DNA of 64,000 bases from Neobacillus citreus (lineage in GTDB: Bacteria > Bacillota > Bacilli > Bacillales > Cytobacillaceae). Of the stretch, positions 41,414 through 50,511 are shown one piece after another. Each line of letters opens with the position of its first letter. Within the stretch, counting starts at the first letter, position 1. Location of the stretch: assembly GCF_018343545.2 (NCBI RefSeq), contig NZ_JAGYPE020000007.1, positions 64,513 to 128,512 of the forward strand, written 5' to 3'. The notes under the pieces are model-generated. The model was not told the DNA's origin and did not search any database. It worked only from the letters and a program-made list of their open reading frames with translations. A program made the position numbers and the translations under genes.

Positions 41414-43033
41414 ATGACACAGCTTAAGTGGGGAACACCGAAAGCTTTGCGGGAGCTATTATGCGAAGTAGTAAGCTGGAAAAGTATGACGCTGACGGAG
41501 GGAGAGCGTGAATTTCCTTCCAAGTTGATGGCGAAGCTTAAAGATTTGGCATATTTTCAAGAAAATCCAGAACACTTGGGTCTTCATGATGCCGATCTGG
41601 GCCGCCGTTTTGTAACCGCTTTATATAAACACCCGAGTGCCGCGGAAACGGTTGTATTGATTAGTCATTTTGATACGGTGAATACCGAAGAATACGGAGA
41701 CCTTCAGGAGTATGCATACCGTCCAGAGGAATTAACCAAGCTTCTCCATTCTCGAATCGAGGAATTGCCGGCAGAGGCCCGGGAAGATCTTTTATCAGGA
41801 GAGTACCTATTTGGCAGGGGCACGATGGATATGAAAATGGGTCTGGTCATGCATATGGGGCTGATTGAAAAAGCTTCGGTCGAGCAATGGCCGATTAATC
41901 TCTTGCTCCTGACGGTTCCGGATGAAGAAGTGAATTCTTCGGGAATGCGGGCAGCGGTTCCAAAATTATTAGAATTAAAGGAAAAGCATCAGCTAACCTT
42001 TAAGCTTTTCCTAAACGGTGAGCCGGTCTTTACCCAGGAGCCGGGCGACCGAAACTTTTATGTGTATTCAGGTTCAATCGGCAAGATTATGCCGTCTGCC
42101 CTTTTTTACGGAAAAGAGACCCATGTAGGGGAACCGCTTAGCGGAATTACCGGACCGTACATTGCTTCATTTTTAACACAGAGGATGGAGTGGAATTTAA
42201 GCTTGCAGGAAACAGTGATGGGAGAAAGAACGCCCCTTCCAGTGACACTGCAGCAAAAGGATTTACGGCTAGAGTACTCTGTTCAAACACCATACCGTTC
42301 AGCCGCTTTGTATAACGTATTTTTAATGCAGCGGAATGCGGAAGAAATTATGAATATGTTTGAAACGGTCGCATTAGATGCAGCTAAATCCTGCAACCAG
42401 GCCTATTATGAGATTTGCAAAGCCCAGTCGGTTACTCCGGTAGGGCAGGTACGGGTGCTGCGCTATGATGAACTGGAAAAGCATGCGCTTCGAAAATTTG
42501 GTGCAGATTTTGTTGCGGGGATCAAAGCCTCCGTTCATAAAAGGGAGGAGTGGGATGACCGTGAAAAATCTTTCCGTATTGCGGATGCCTTAATCATTGA
42601 GTGTCAGGAGCTTGCACCAGCGATTGTCCTCTTATATGCACCACCTTATTATCCTGCTGTAAACTCGTCGGAAAATGAATTGGTGAAAAAGTGCATTGCC
42701 TACGTGAAGGAACACGGTTTTGAAAAGTTTGGGCTTCCTGTCAATCAAGTCCACTATTTTAATGGAATCAGCGATTTAAGCTATGTCAATTACCAGGATG
42801 CCGGCGAAGGCTGGACCGTCTATAAAGAAAATACACCTACTTGGGGAACAAGCTACAGCATCCCATTCGATGAAATGACCCAGCTCCATGCACCGGTTCT
42901 AAACGTCGGACCATTCGGCAAAGATGCCCACAAACGAACCGAACGCCTTCACATCAAAAACGCCTTCGAAGAAGTGCCAGCCCTCGTCGAAGGCATGGTC
43001 AAAATGCTGGTGGAGAAAAAGGTTCGCTGCTAG
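41414..43033 (+). CDS. rocB: RocB-like arginine-utilisation protein, M20 peptidase family
   Basis: 539 residues from ATG 41414 (AAGGAG upstream). M20 metallopeptidase marks are LISHFDTVN, GRGTMDMKMGL and PDEEVNSSG; the large insert and overall length (B. subtilis RocB is 566) distinguish RocB from ordinary M20 enzymes. RocB belongs to the arginine/ornithine catabolic regulon, though its precise reaction is not established. Its location behind DDAH fits removal of products of methylarginine breakdown. Confidence 0.85.
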   Translation: MTQLKWGTPKALRELLCEVVSWKSMTLTEGEREFPSKLMAKLKDLAYFQENPEHLGLHDADLGRRFVTALYKHPSAAETVVLISHFDTVNTEEYGDLQEYAYRPEELTKLLHSRIEELPAEAREDLLSGEYLFGRGTMDMKMGLVMHMGLIEKASVEQWPINLLLLTVPDEEVNSSGMRAAVPKLLELKEKHQLTFKLFLNGEPVFTQEPGDRNFYVYSGSIGKIMPSALFYGKETHVGEPLSGITGPYIASFLTQRMEWNLSLQETVMGERTPLPVTLQQKDLRLEYSVQTPYRSAALYNVFLMQRNAEEIMNMFETVALDAAKSCNQAYYEICKAQSVTPVGQVRVLRYDELEKHALRKFGADFVAGIKASVHKREEWDDREKSFRIADALIIECQELAPAIVLLYAPPYYPAVNSSENELVKKCIAYVKEHGFEKFGLPVNQVHYFNGISDLSYVNYQDAGEGWTVYKENTPTWGTSYSIPFDEMTQLHAPVLNVGPFGKDAHKRTERLHIKNAFEEVPALVEGMVKMLVEKKVRC

Positions 43034-43057
43034 AAATTAATGAATGTTATTGGAATT

Positions 43058-43114
43058 GGTGTCAGGCACCGCGCGTGGACAAATGGGTGTTTTGTCCACG
43101 TGGGGTTGGACACC
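43058..43114 (+). repeat. GGTGTCAGGCACC element (copy 5) between rocB and the permease gene
   Basis: Full element: end module GGTGTCAGGCACC, inner arms GTGGACAAA/TTTGTCCAC, closing GGTTGGACACC. It can be read through in frame with the permease, giving a false N-terminal extension (SGTARGQMG) in automatic gene calls. Confidence 0.75.
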
Positions 43115-43136
43115 GCTAAAAAAGGGGTGGGTAAAG

Positions 43137-44546
43137 ATGGAACAAGAAGGTCAAAAGAACCAGTTAAGCAGGTCAATGAAACGGCGTCATTTGTTTATGC
43201 TTTCGCTAGGTGGTGTCATTGGCACCGGGTTATTTTTAAATGCGGGCTACACGATTAACCAGGCAGGAGCAGGCGGGGCGTTAATAGGGTATTTATTTGG
43301 CGGCCTTATTTTATATTTAGTAATGGTGTGCCTGGGAGAGCTTGCGGTCTATATGCCGGTTACAGGTTCTTTTCAAACATACGCCAGCAAATTTATTAAT
43401 CCAGCAGCCGGTTTCTCGTTAGGATGGATGTATTTCATTGGTTCCGCTACCACTGCGGGTGTGGAATTTACAGCTGCGGGTATCCTGATGCAGCGGTGGT
43501 TTCCGGGTGTTTCAGTGTGGATTTGGTGCGCCATTTTCATCGCCTTGTTATTTGTCCTAAATGCGCTGACCACAAGGGGCTTTGCAGAGGCCGAATATTG
43601 GTTTGCAGGTATTAAGGTTGTAGCCGTTATTTTCTTTATCATTATTGGGGCAGCGGCGATTTTTGGCATTATTCCGCTTGAAGACAGACCAGCACCATTT
43701 ATGGAAAACCTCGCTCCCAAAGGGCTGTTTCCAGCAGGGCTGACAATTATTTTTGTCACCATGATGAATGTTATTTTTTCCTACCAAGGCTCAGAATTAA
43801 TCGGCATTGCCGCCGGCGAAAGTGAAGAACCTCAAAAGAATATACCTCGTGCCATTCGAAATGTCCTTTTTAGAATTATCATCTTTTATATCGCTTCTAT
43901 TATTATCTTATCGGCTATTTTTCCAACAAAGGAACTTGGCCTGCTGGAAAGCCCGTTCGTTACGCTGATGGATATGGCGGGAATCCCATTTGCTCCTGAT
44001 ATTATGAACTTTGTTATTTTAACTGCAATTCTTTCGGTGGGGAACTCCTGTATTTATGCTTCCACCCGATTGCTTTGGGCGATGGCCCATGACGATATGG
44101 CGCCTAAGTATTTCGGAAAATTATCAAAACGGAAAGTGCCGTTCGCAGCCCTTGTGTTTACGATGATTTTCTCATTATTGTCGCTGCTTACAAGCGTGTT
44201 GGCGGCAGATACAGTGTTTGTGCTGCTCATGTCCATTGCCGGTATTTCTGTGACCATCTCGTGGATTGGGATCGCTTTGTCCCAGTTCATGTTCCGGCGC
44301 AAATTCTTGCAAGCAGGCGGAAAATTGGAAGACCTGCAATTTAAGGTTCGCTACTATCCACTAGTTCCGCTCGTTTGCATCATCTTCTGTGTATCCATAT
44401 TAATATTCCTGGCCTTTGACCCAACCCAGCTGACCGGGCTCCTGATTGGACTAGGCTTCTTATTAATTTGCTATTTGTTCTATTACTTTAGAAATAAGAA
44501 GTTGGAGAAACTCAGCGCAACGAGTAACGATATAAATCCACTTTAA
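43137..44546 (+). CDS. APC-family amino-acid permease, RocE/arginine-type
   Basis: 469 residues from ATG 43137, behind AAAAGGGGTGGG; longer frames read into the repeat at 43058. Twelve membrane helices are expected. The first helix has SLGGVIGTGLFLNAG, the AAT-family substrate motif; later FSYQGSELIGIAAGES and ASTRLLWAMA are typical of basic-amino-acid permeases such as RocC/RocE. Following rocB, it most likely imports arginine or related compounds. Confidence 0.83.
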   Translation: MEQEGQKNQLSRSMKRRHLFMLSLGGVIGTGLFLNAGYTINQAGAGGALIGYLFGGLILYLVMVCLGELAVYMPVTGSFQTYASKFINPAAGFSLGWMYFIGSATTAGVEFTAAGILMQRWFPGVSVWIWCAIFIALLFVLNALTTRGFAEAEYWFAGIKVVAVIFFIIIGAAAIFGIIPLEDRPAPFMENLAPKGLFPAGLTIIFVTMMNVIFSYQGSELIGIAAGESEEPQKNIPRAIRNVLFRIIIFYIASIIILSAIFPTKELGLLESPFVTLMDMAGIPFAPDIMNFVILTAILSVGNSCIYASTRLLWAMAHDDMAPKYFGKLSKRKVPFAALVFTMIFSLLSLLTSVLAADTVFVLLMSIAGISVTISWIGIALSQFMFRRKFLQAGGKLEDLQFKVRYYPLVPLVCIIFCVSILIFLAFDPTQLTGLLIGLGFLLICYLFYYFRNKKLEKLSATSNDINPL

Positions 44547-44559
44547 GAACATTCTATTT

Positions 44560-44592
44560 AACTGACTTGCTTCGCGGCAGGTCAGTTTTTTT
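44560..44592 (+). terminator. Intrinsic terminator of the permease gene
   Basis: AACTGACTTGC (44560-44570) pairs with GCAGGTCAGTT (44577-44587), one mismatch, then a T-run. Confidence 0.8.
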
Positions 44593-44604
44593 CTTCAAAA
44601 ATTT

Positions 44605-44633
44605 ATTCCATTACACCGTTTCTGTAATGGAAT
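44605..44633. other. Hairpin upstream of tcyP
   Basis: ATTCCATTACA and TGTAATGGAAT are perfect 11-base arms around CCGTTTC. The tail is only TTTTAATA, so it may be an operator or a second weak terminator. Confidence 0.5.
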
Positions 44634-44664
44634 TTTAATATTCTTCTAGACATATTTATGTAAT

Positions 44665-44678
44665 ATCAAACGTTTGAT
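44665..44678. promoter_or_regulatory. Palindrome ATCAAACGTTTGAT upstream of tcyP
   Basis: A perfect 14-base palindrome identical to the core of the array at 57434-57647 and the site at 62758. The CG centre suits LacI- or TetR-family regulators. Confidence 0.55.
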
Positions 44679-44757
44679 GATGTAAAACGGAATTCCGACT
44701 TGGCGCATTGGAATGTGTGAGTAGCGTTTCCCAACAACTTTATAAGGGAGGACTAAC

Positions 44758-46140
44758 ATGAATACCATTCTGATCATTGTAAACATTGTTGTTCTGTTGT
44801 TGCTCATGTTCGGGTTGTTCCAAATGCAAAGGAAGCATGTCTCGTTTTCGAAGCGTGTTTTCACGGCGCTTGGCTTAGGTATTATTTTTGGAATTATTCT
44901 TCATGCCATCTACGGTACGACATCTGAAGTGCTGGCCCGTTCCATTGAATGGTTTAATATTGCCGGAAACGGTTATGTCAAACTACTGCAAATGGTAGTT
45001 ATGCCGTTGATCTTTGTCTCGATTGTCGGGGCATTTACGAAACTGAAACTATCCAAAAACATTGGCAAAATCAGTGTCCTTGTCATTGGTATCCTGCTGG
45101 GGACGACGGCGATTGCGGCAGCCATCGGAATTGGCTCTGCCCTAGGATTTAATTTAGACGGCGCTCAGTTGACCCAAGGCGATGCAGAGAAGGCCCGTAT
45201 CGCACAATTGGAGGAACGGGTTCCGACCGTGGAAAATATGACATTGCCGCAGCAAATCGTTGATTTCATCCCAAGTAATCCGTTTCAAGACCTTACAGGC
45301 GCCCGAGCAACCTCAACAATCGCGGTGGTCATCTTTGCCGCCTTTATCGGGATTGCCTATCTCGGGGTAAAACGAAAAGAACCGGATCATGCGGAATTCT
45401 TTGCAAAAATCATTGATACCGTCTATTCGATCGTTATGAGAGTGGTCACCCTGGTTCTCCGGCTGACACCATATGGGATTCTTGCGATTATCACGAGGGT
45501 GGCTGCAACAAGCGATTACGACGCGATTGTGAAATTGGGGACGTTTGTGATCGCATCCTATGTAGCACTCATCATTATGTTTATTGTGCATCTATTGCTT
45601 TTAATGGCGGCGAAATTAAGCCCATATAACTATGTGAAAAAAGCATTGCCAACGTTAACCTTTGCGTTCACTTCACGAACGAGTGCGGGAACGCTGCCGA
45701 TGACGATTAAAACCCAGTCGAAGGATTTGGGTGTATCAGAAGGGATTGCAAACTTTGCCGGCTCCTTCGGACTGACCATTGGGCAAAATGGCTGTGCCGG
45801 GATTTATCCAGCAATGCTAGCGGTCATGGTTGCACCGGCTGCCGGGGTCGATCCGACGAGTCTAAGCTTTATTCTGACCCTTATTCTTGTCGTCGCAATT
45901 AGTTCTTTCGGTGTTGCCGGTGTTGGCGGCGGTGCGACCTTCGCAGCTCTCATCGTGCTATCCGTGATGAACCTGCCAATCGCCATCGTCGGACTGCTCA
46001 TCTCCGTTGAGCCGCTCATTGATATGGGCCGTACCGCCCTAAACGTCAGCGGCGCCATGACAGCTGGCGTTCTCACTAGCAAAGCAACAGGTGAATTCGA
46101 TGCTGACACCTACAAACAGCCGGATATCGTTGAAGCATAA
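44758..46140 (+). CDS. tcyP: L-cystine/dicarboxylate-type sodium symporter, TcyP-like
   Basis: 460 residues, DAACS (glutamate transporter) fold: eight helices plus two hairpins. Marks are VKLLQMVVMPLIFVSIVGA, the first re-entrant loop with TSRTSAGTLPMTIKT and the NGCAGIYPAML motif, which replaces the acidic-substrate NMDG and is typical of TcyP-type cystine importers. ATG 44758 follows AAGGGAGGA. Control may be through the upstream palindrome. Confidence 0.87.
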   Translation: MNTILIIVNIVVLLLLMFGLFQMQRKHVSFSKRVFTALGLGIIFGIILHAIYGTTSEVLARSIEWFNIAGNGYVKLLQMVVMPLIFVSIVGAFTKLKLSKNIGKISVLVIGILLGTTAIAAAIGIGSALGFNLDGAQLTQGDAEKARIAQLEERVPTVENMTLPQQIVDFIPSNPFQDLTGARATSTIAVVIFAAFIGIAYLGVKRKEPDHAEFFAKIIDTVYSIVMRVVTLVLRLTPYGILAIITRVAATSDYDAIVKLGTFVIASYVALIIMFIVHLLLLMAAKLSPYNYVKKALPTLTFAFTSRTSAGTLPMTIKTQSKDLGVSEGIANFAGSFGLTIGQNGCAGIYPAMLAVMVAPAAGVDPTSLSFILTLILVVAISSFGVAGVGGGATFAALIVLSVMNLPIAIVGLLISVEPLIDMGRTALNVSGAMTAGVLTSKATGEFDADTYKQPDIVEA

Positions 46141-46144
46141 GCAC

Positions 46145-46193
46145 AGGTGTCAGGCAACGCTCGTGGGCATTTGTCCGCCTAGGGTGGACACCT
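46145..46193 (+). repeat. GGTGTCAGGCACC element (copy 6)
   Basis: AGGTGTCAGGCAACGC... to ...AGGGTGGACACCT; the outer ends pair (AGGTGTC with GACACCT minus one step) and the inner arms are degraded. It directly follows tcyP, between convergent genes. Confidence 0.6.
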
Positions 46194-46201
46194 AATATAA
46201 A

Positions 46202-46242
46202 AAGCCGAGCCCCAAATGTTATGGTTGGGGTTCGGCTTCTTT
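46202..46242. terminator. Bidirectional terminator between tcyP and the amidohydrolase gene
   Basis: AAGCCGAGCCCCA (46202-46214) pairs with TGGGGTTCGGCTT (46226-46238); A- and T-tracts flank it. Confidence 0.85.
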
Positions 46243-46266
46243 TATTCCTTATTAAACCTCTCTAAT

Positions 46267-47424
46267 CTACGCTTGCAGCGCCAGTTGAATCATGAGTTCG
46301 ATAGCGGTTGGGATAGCGTCTTCGTCAATATCGAATTTCGGGTGGTGGTGCGGATACTGGCTTTTATCACTTTGCATCCCGACGTTGATGAAGGCCCCGA
46401 CTTTATCTTTCAGGTAATAGGAGAAATCCTCGGCTCCTAATACAGGATCTATTGGCAAGAAAGCATCTGCTCCGAAGGTGTTTTCGATGACACTGCGAGC
46501 AAATTCACATGCCTCCGGGTGATTGTACAACGGAGGGGTTCCCTCGATAAATTGATAATGTCCTTTAGCCCCAAAGCTTGCGCAGATGGACTCTGTCAAC
46601 TGGGCCGTTTTCTCATGCATGAGCTCGGCTGCCTCAAAGGTCAACGCCCGGATTGTCCCCTTCAACGTCACCTCGTGAGGAATGACATTGTAGGAATTTC
46701 CTGCCTGCATCCCACCAAATGAAATAACGCCTGCATGCAATGGATGCAAATTCCTGCTGACAACGGATTGGAAAGCCTGAATCAAGTGGCTGGCAATATA
46801 AATCGGGTCGACCGTATCATGTGGATAGCCGGCATGTCCGCCTTTACCTTCAATTTTAATATCAAAATCATTACAGGAAGCCATCGCATAGCCGGTGGCA
46901 AAGCCAACCTTTCCCATAGGCATGCGTGATATCAGATGGATTCCATAAATCGCGTCAATCCCGTCCAGCACTCCTTCTTTCACAAGCTTCTGGGCGCCGC
47001 TTGGCGAGGCCTCCTCTGAGCTTTGAAAAATCAAGCGGATATTATTTTTCACCAAATCAGGATTGTTGCTCATCCATTTTGCCGCTGCTAGCAAAACCGC
47101 TGTATGGCCGTCGTGGCCGCAGCCGTGCATGACGCCTGGAACCTTGGAAATATAAGGCTTGTCCCCTTCCTCTTGGAGTGGCAGTGCATCCATGTCGGCC
47201 CTTAAGGCAATCGTCTTGTTGCCTTCCGTTCCTTTAAAAAAAGCCACTACGCTTGGGCCTGAAAATTTGTCATCCAAAGGGATGCCGAATTCCGCCAATT
47301 TTTCTTTTACATAGGCGGAGGTATTGTACTCCTGCCCGGACAGCTCCGGATTCATATGAAAATGTCGGCGCTGCTCGATGGCCCAAGCCTTTAACTCTGA
47401 ATCTACATTTTTTGTCTGTAACAT
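46267..47424 (-). CDS. M20-family amidohydrolase (hippurate/N-acyl-amino-acid hydrolase type)
   Basis: 385 residues. The M20D pattern is clear: LRADMDALPLQEE, HGCGHDGHTAVLL, FQSSEEASPSGA, GGKGGHAGYPHDTVDP (dimerisation domain) and the final ligand in LGAEDFSYYL. These enzymes release amino acids from N-acyl forms with two bound metal ions. AAGGAG precedes the ATG on the - strand. It is monocistronic and convergent with tcyP; a shared theme with neighbours is amino-acid scavenging. Confidence 0.88.
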   Translation of the reverse strand: MLQTKNVDSELKAWAIEQRRHFHMNPELSGQEYNTSAYVKEKLAEFGIPLDDKFSGPSVVAFFKGTEGNKTIALRADMDALPLQEEGDKPYISKVPGVMHGCGHDGHTAVLLAAAKWMSNNPDLVKNNIRLIFQSSEEASPSGAQKLVKEGVLDGIDAIYGIHLISRMPMGKVGFATGYAMASCNDFDIKIEGKGGHAGYPHDTVDPIYIASHLIQAFQSVVSRNLHPLHAGVISFGGMQAGNSYNVIPHEVTLKGTIRALTFEAAELMHEKTAQLTESICASFGAKGHYQFIEGTPPLYNHPEACEFARSVIENTFGADAFLPIDPVLGAEDFSYYLKDKVGAFINVGMQSDKSQYPHHHPKFDIDEDAIPTAIELMIQLALQA

Positions 47425-47642
47425 GATGTAACTCCTTCGATTATATGTGTATTTTTATGCAACCAATTTTAAGGTATATTCACTAATATTACAAGAATCA
47501 AATGCTGGATGGAAAAAAATGCTGTCATGCATCGGCTTATCTAGATAGTTCCCAAGGACCTAATCCGGAAAAGAAATCCACTAGACTATTAACCTATTTA
47601 AGAGATATATTTATTGTAAGATTTTTGAAAAAGGAGAACCGG

Positions 47643-48935
47643 ATGAAAAACAATAAAGTACTTTTTAATGCAGGGGAAATGGACCGCACAGAATTACCTT
47701 ACTATTACGATTATGGAAAAATTATTTCCACGATTCAATATCGTCTTCATGAGGAAGTGGGCGTGGACTTCAACATGTATTCCGATGAAGACACCTCCAA
47801 TGAGATTTGGGAGATTCTCGAAGAAGATTTGAAGGTGGAATCACCCGAGGTACGGCTTCTAAGCTATGTTTATAAGGAGGGTGAGACCCGGACGATTTCC
47901 TCCAACCATACGGATAAAGCCTTGGAGTTTATTATAAAGCCGCGGATTGCGAATGGTCTTTACTACTATCCAGCCTATCGGGTTGCCTTATCCAGGGTGC
48001 TAACCTTTCAAAGTGATGGCGAGCTCCACCGCGATCTTATTTTTGCCGAAAATGACGCATGCTTGGTTTCTTTCCTGCAATATGTTCTAAAAAGAAAGCG
48101 GGATTATATTAAAAACTACGTGACCGTTTATACGGATACCGAAGATGGTGTGGAGACAGACATCGAAAGCATTAATAGTTTGGTAAGAAGAGAAGACGTT
48201 TTCCTTGAAGAACCATTGAAAAAGGAAATCTTCCGGTCGATTGACGAATTCTTCTCAGATAGCGGTGAGTTTTTCAAGACGTATGATATCCCGTACAAAC
48301 GGGGGATTCTTTTATATGGCAGTCCAGGGAATGGCAAAACAACACTAGTAAAATCAATTGCCAGCAGCATCAATGCTCCGGTGGCTTATTGGCAAATTAC
48401 CGAATATACCTCGAGCTATACGATTAAAGAAGTGTTCAGTTCTGTTTTGAAGCTAGCGCCAATGGTACTGGTGATTGAGGATATTGACTCAATGCCGTCT
48501 GGAGTCCGCTCGGTATTCTTGAATACACTTGATGGAGCTACCTCTAAAGAGGGTGTTTTTTTAATCGGCACGACGAATTATCCGGAAAAAATTGACCCGG
48601 CACTAATGAACCGCTCGGGACGGTTTGACCGCGCCTATGAAATCAAACTGCCGACAAAAGAGCTACGCTATCAATATTTAATGGCGAAAAAGCTGGACCG
48701 AATCCTATCGGAGGAAGAAATAAGGGAGGTCGTCGCGACATCGAAGGACTTTTCCTATGCCCAGTTGAACGAACTGTACACCTCCATTGCACTTCAATGG
48801 CATTATGAACAGCAGGTCGACATCGCGCGACTCTGTGCCGATTTAAAATCCATCCAGCAAAAACAGAAAAAACAATCGTGGGATGACAACGATTCGAATG
48901 CTTCGATGGGATTCATCGGATTTCACGAAGAGTAA
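47643..48935 (+). CDS. AAA ATPase, YjoB/BCS1-like
   Basis: 430 residues from ATG 47643, 6 bases after AAAGGAGA; upstream in-frame codons have no ribosome site. The N-terminal 190 residues are a family-specific domain. The AAA module has Walker A GSPGNGKT (226-233), Walker B VLVIEDIDS (275-283), sensor 1 GTTNYPEKIDPAL and the arginine-finger segment NRSGRFDR. Length and layout resemble B. subtilis YjoB (423 residues), an AAA protein of the SigW stress regulon with chaperone-like activity. A terminator follows. Confidence 0.8.
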   Translation: MKNNKVLFNAGEMDRTELPYYYDYGKIISTIQYRLHEEVGVDFNMYSDEDTSNEIWEILEEDLKVESPEVRLLSYVYKEGETRTISSNHTDKALEFIIKPRIANGLYYYPAYRVALSRVLTFQSDGELHRDLIFAENDACLVSFLQYVLKRKRDYIKNYVTVYTDTEDGVETDIESINSLVRREDVFLEEPLKKEIFRSIDEFFSDSGEFFKTYDIPYKRGILLYGSPGNGKTTLVKSIASSINAPVAYWQITEYTSSYTIKEVFSSVLKLAPMVLVIEDIDSMPSGVRSVFLNTLDGATSKEGVFLIGTTNYPEKIDPALMNRSGRFDRAYEIKLPTKELRYQYLMAKKLDRILSEEEIREVVATSKDFSYAQLNELYTSIALQWHYEQQVDIARLCADLKSIQQKQKKQSWDDNDSNASMGFIGFHEE

Positions 48936-48944
48936 TTTATATGA

Positions 48945-48975
48945 ACGGATAGCCCTAGTCGGTTATCCGTTTTTA
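48945..48975 (+). terminator. Intrinsic terminator
   Basis: ACGGATAGCC (48945-48954) pairs with GGTTATCCGT (48961-48970), then a T-rich run. Confidence 0.85.
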
Positions 48976-49129
48976 TTTTTGAAACTGTCTAGTGAAATAT
49001 TGTTTAGCTGGACTATAATTAAAATAACTGAATATTCCTGTAATGTTTAAGGGGCATTTTTAACACAAAAGCATTTCTTCTCCAAGAGATTTTTAAAAAA
49101 TGTTATCAATCTATAAGGGGAGTGTTTAA

Positions 49130-50362
49130 ATGCAAAAACAAAAGCTGTTGATTAATGGAGAAAGACTTAAAGAAGAATTGGAACGTTTTGCCCAGTTTGG
49201 CCGAACGGAAAACAATGGTGTCACCCGTCTTTCTTTATCGGGAGAGGACCGTGCGGCAAGAGGTTATTTCCGCAAATGCTGTGAGGATCTAGGGATGGCT
49301 GTGAAGGTCGACGACATGGGGTGTATGTACGCGACACTGGCCGGAACGGAAAATAAGCCTCCTATTCTGATTGGCTCCCATCTTGATTCGGTCAAAAAAG
49401 GCGGCCGGTTTGACGGTGTTTTGGGTGTCGTAACGGGACTGGAGGTCGTGCGGACAATCGTTGATCATAAAATCCAACCCAAGTACCCGATTACAATCGT
49501 AAACTTCACAAACGAAGAGGGAGCAAGATTCGAGCCTTCGCTGATGGCTTCAGGTGTGCTCGCCGGGAAATTTGACAAAGCTGCCATGCTGCAAAAGAAA
49601 GATTCAGAGGGTATAACCTTTGTGGAAGCCCTTATGGCAATTGGATACGAAGGCAGTGAAGAAAATCGTCTCAAAGAAGCAACAGCCTTTTTGGAACTGC
49701 ACATCGAGCAAGGCCCTATCCTTGAAAAGGAGGCCAGCACCATCGGTGTCGTTGAATGCGTCGTTGGCATGGCTTGCTTTGAAATAGAGGTAACCGGCGA
49801 ATCGGACCATGCCGGAACAACTCCGATGAGCATGCGCAAGGATGCTCTATTTGCCACAAACAACCTAATTAATGAGACCCGTAAACGTCTAAGTGCAATG
49901 GACTCCGATCTTGTTTTCACCATCGGCAGGGTTAACGTGTATCCGAGCATCCATACCGTCATTCCGAATAAAGTTGTCTTTACGCTTGAAGCGCGCCATA
50001 AGGACATGGACATCGTCAACAGCTTTAAGGATTTTGTTCAAGGGCTGCCGCACCAAGGCCTCAACGAAGGCTGTGAGGTAAAGGTAACAAAACTTTGGGA
50101 GCGCGACACGGTCTGGTTTGCGCCCGAACTGTGCGCTTCTTTGGAACAATCCGCGGAAACGCTCGGGTATAGCCATAAGCGAATGGTCAGCGGCGCTGGG
50201 CATGATGCCCAGTTTATTGCAAGCTACGTCCCAACAGCGATGCTGTTTGTTCCAAGCATCAATGGAAAAAGCCATTGCGAGGAAGAACTGACTGCCTGGG
50301 AAGACTGTGAAAAAGGGGTCAATGTCGTTCTGGATACGGTTCTGAAGCTGTTAAATAAGTAA
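49130..50362 (+). CDS. Hydantoinase/carbamoylase-family amidase (Zn-dependent)
   Basis: 410 residues, M20 clan: GSHLDSVKKGGRFDGVLGV (metal His and Asp), FTNEEGARF (metal Glu pair), LHIEQGPILE, and the lid His in GAGHDAQF. This is the N-carbamoyl-L-amino-acid hydrolase / allantoate amidohydrolase / ureidoglycolate hydrolase group, which frees ammonia and CO2 from carbamoyl amino acids or ureides. AAGGGGAG precedes the ATG. The exact substrate cannot be chosen from sequence; guaD nearby hints at purine-derived ureides, the arginine cluster at citrulline-like carbamoyl compounds. Confidence 0.85.
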   Translation: MQKQKLLINGERLKEELERFAQFGRTENNGVTRLSLSGEDRAARGYFRKCCEDLGMAVKVDDMGCMYATLAGTENKPPILIGSHLDSVKKGGRFDGVLGVVTGLEVVRTIVDHKIQPKYPITIVNFTNEEGARFEPSLMASGVLAGKFDKAAMLQKKDSEGITFVEALMAIGYEGSEENRLKEATAFLELHIEQGPILEKEASTIGVVECVVGMACFEIEVTGESDHAGTTPMSMRKDALFATNNLINETRKRLSAMDSDLVFTIGRVNVYPSIHTVIPNKVVFTLEARHKDMDIVNSFKDFVQGLPHQGLNEGCEVKVTKLWERDTVWFAPELCASLEQSAETLGYSHKRMVSGAGHDAQFIASYVPTAMLFVPSINGKSHCEEELTAWEDCEKGVNVVLDTVLKLLNK

Positions 50363-50378
50363 AATAGTATTGAAGAAC

Positions 50379-50410
50379 AGACTCTTCCGAAAGTGGTGGA
50401 GTCTTTTTTA
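50379..50410 (+). terminator. Intrinsic terminator
   Basis: AGACTCTTCC (50379-50388) pairs with GGTGGAGTCT (50395-50404) with one mismatch, then T-run. Confidence 0.7.
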
Positions 50411-50435
50411 ATGTTAATTTTAGGAAAAAACCATA

Positions 50436-50464
50436 TTGCTAAACGGAGTAGTGAAGTGTAAAAT
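50436..50464 (+). promoter_or_regulatory. Sigma-A promoter
   Basis: TTGCTA (50436-50441), 17-base spacer, TAAAAT (50459-50464), 48 bases before the next start. Confidence 0.6.
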
Positions 50465-50511
50465 TACACTAAAATATATTGGGAGTTCTATTTTATAAAA
50501 GGGGGCTTAAA

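Noticed and set aside
44665..44678. CcpA cre site before tcyP
   Set aside because: The palindrome lacks the TG...CA ends needed by cre (TGWAANCGNTNWCA).
47502..47642. Longer N-terminus for the AAA ATPase
   Set aside because: The 47 extra residues have no family likeness and the strong AAAGGAGA site serves ATG 47643.
49465..50019. 184-codon reverse frame inside the carbamoylase gene
   Set aside because: Same kind of shadow; a similar frame occurs in the homologous gene at 60224-60745, as expected from shared codon pattern rather than a real gene.
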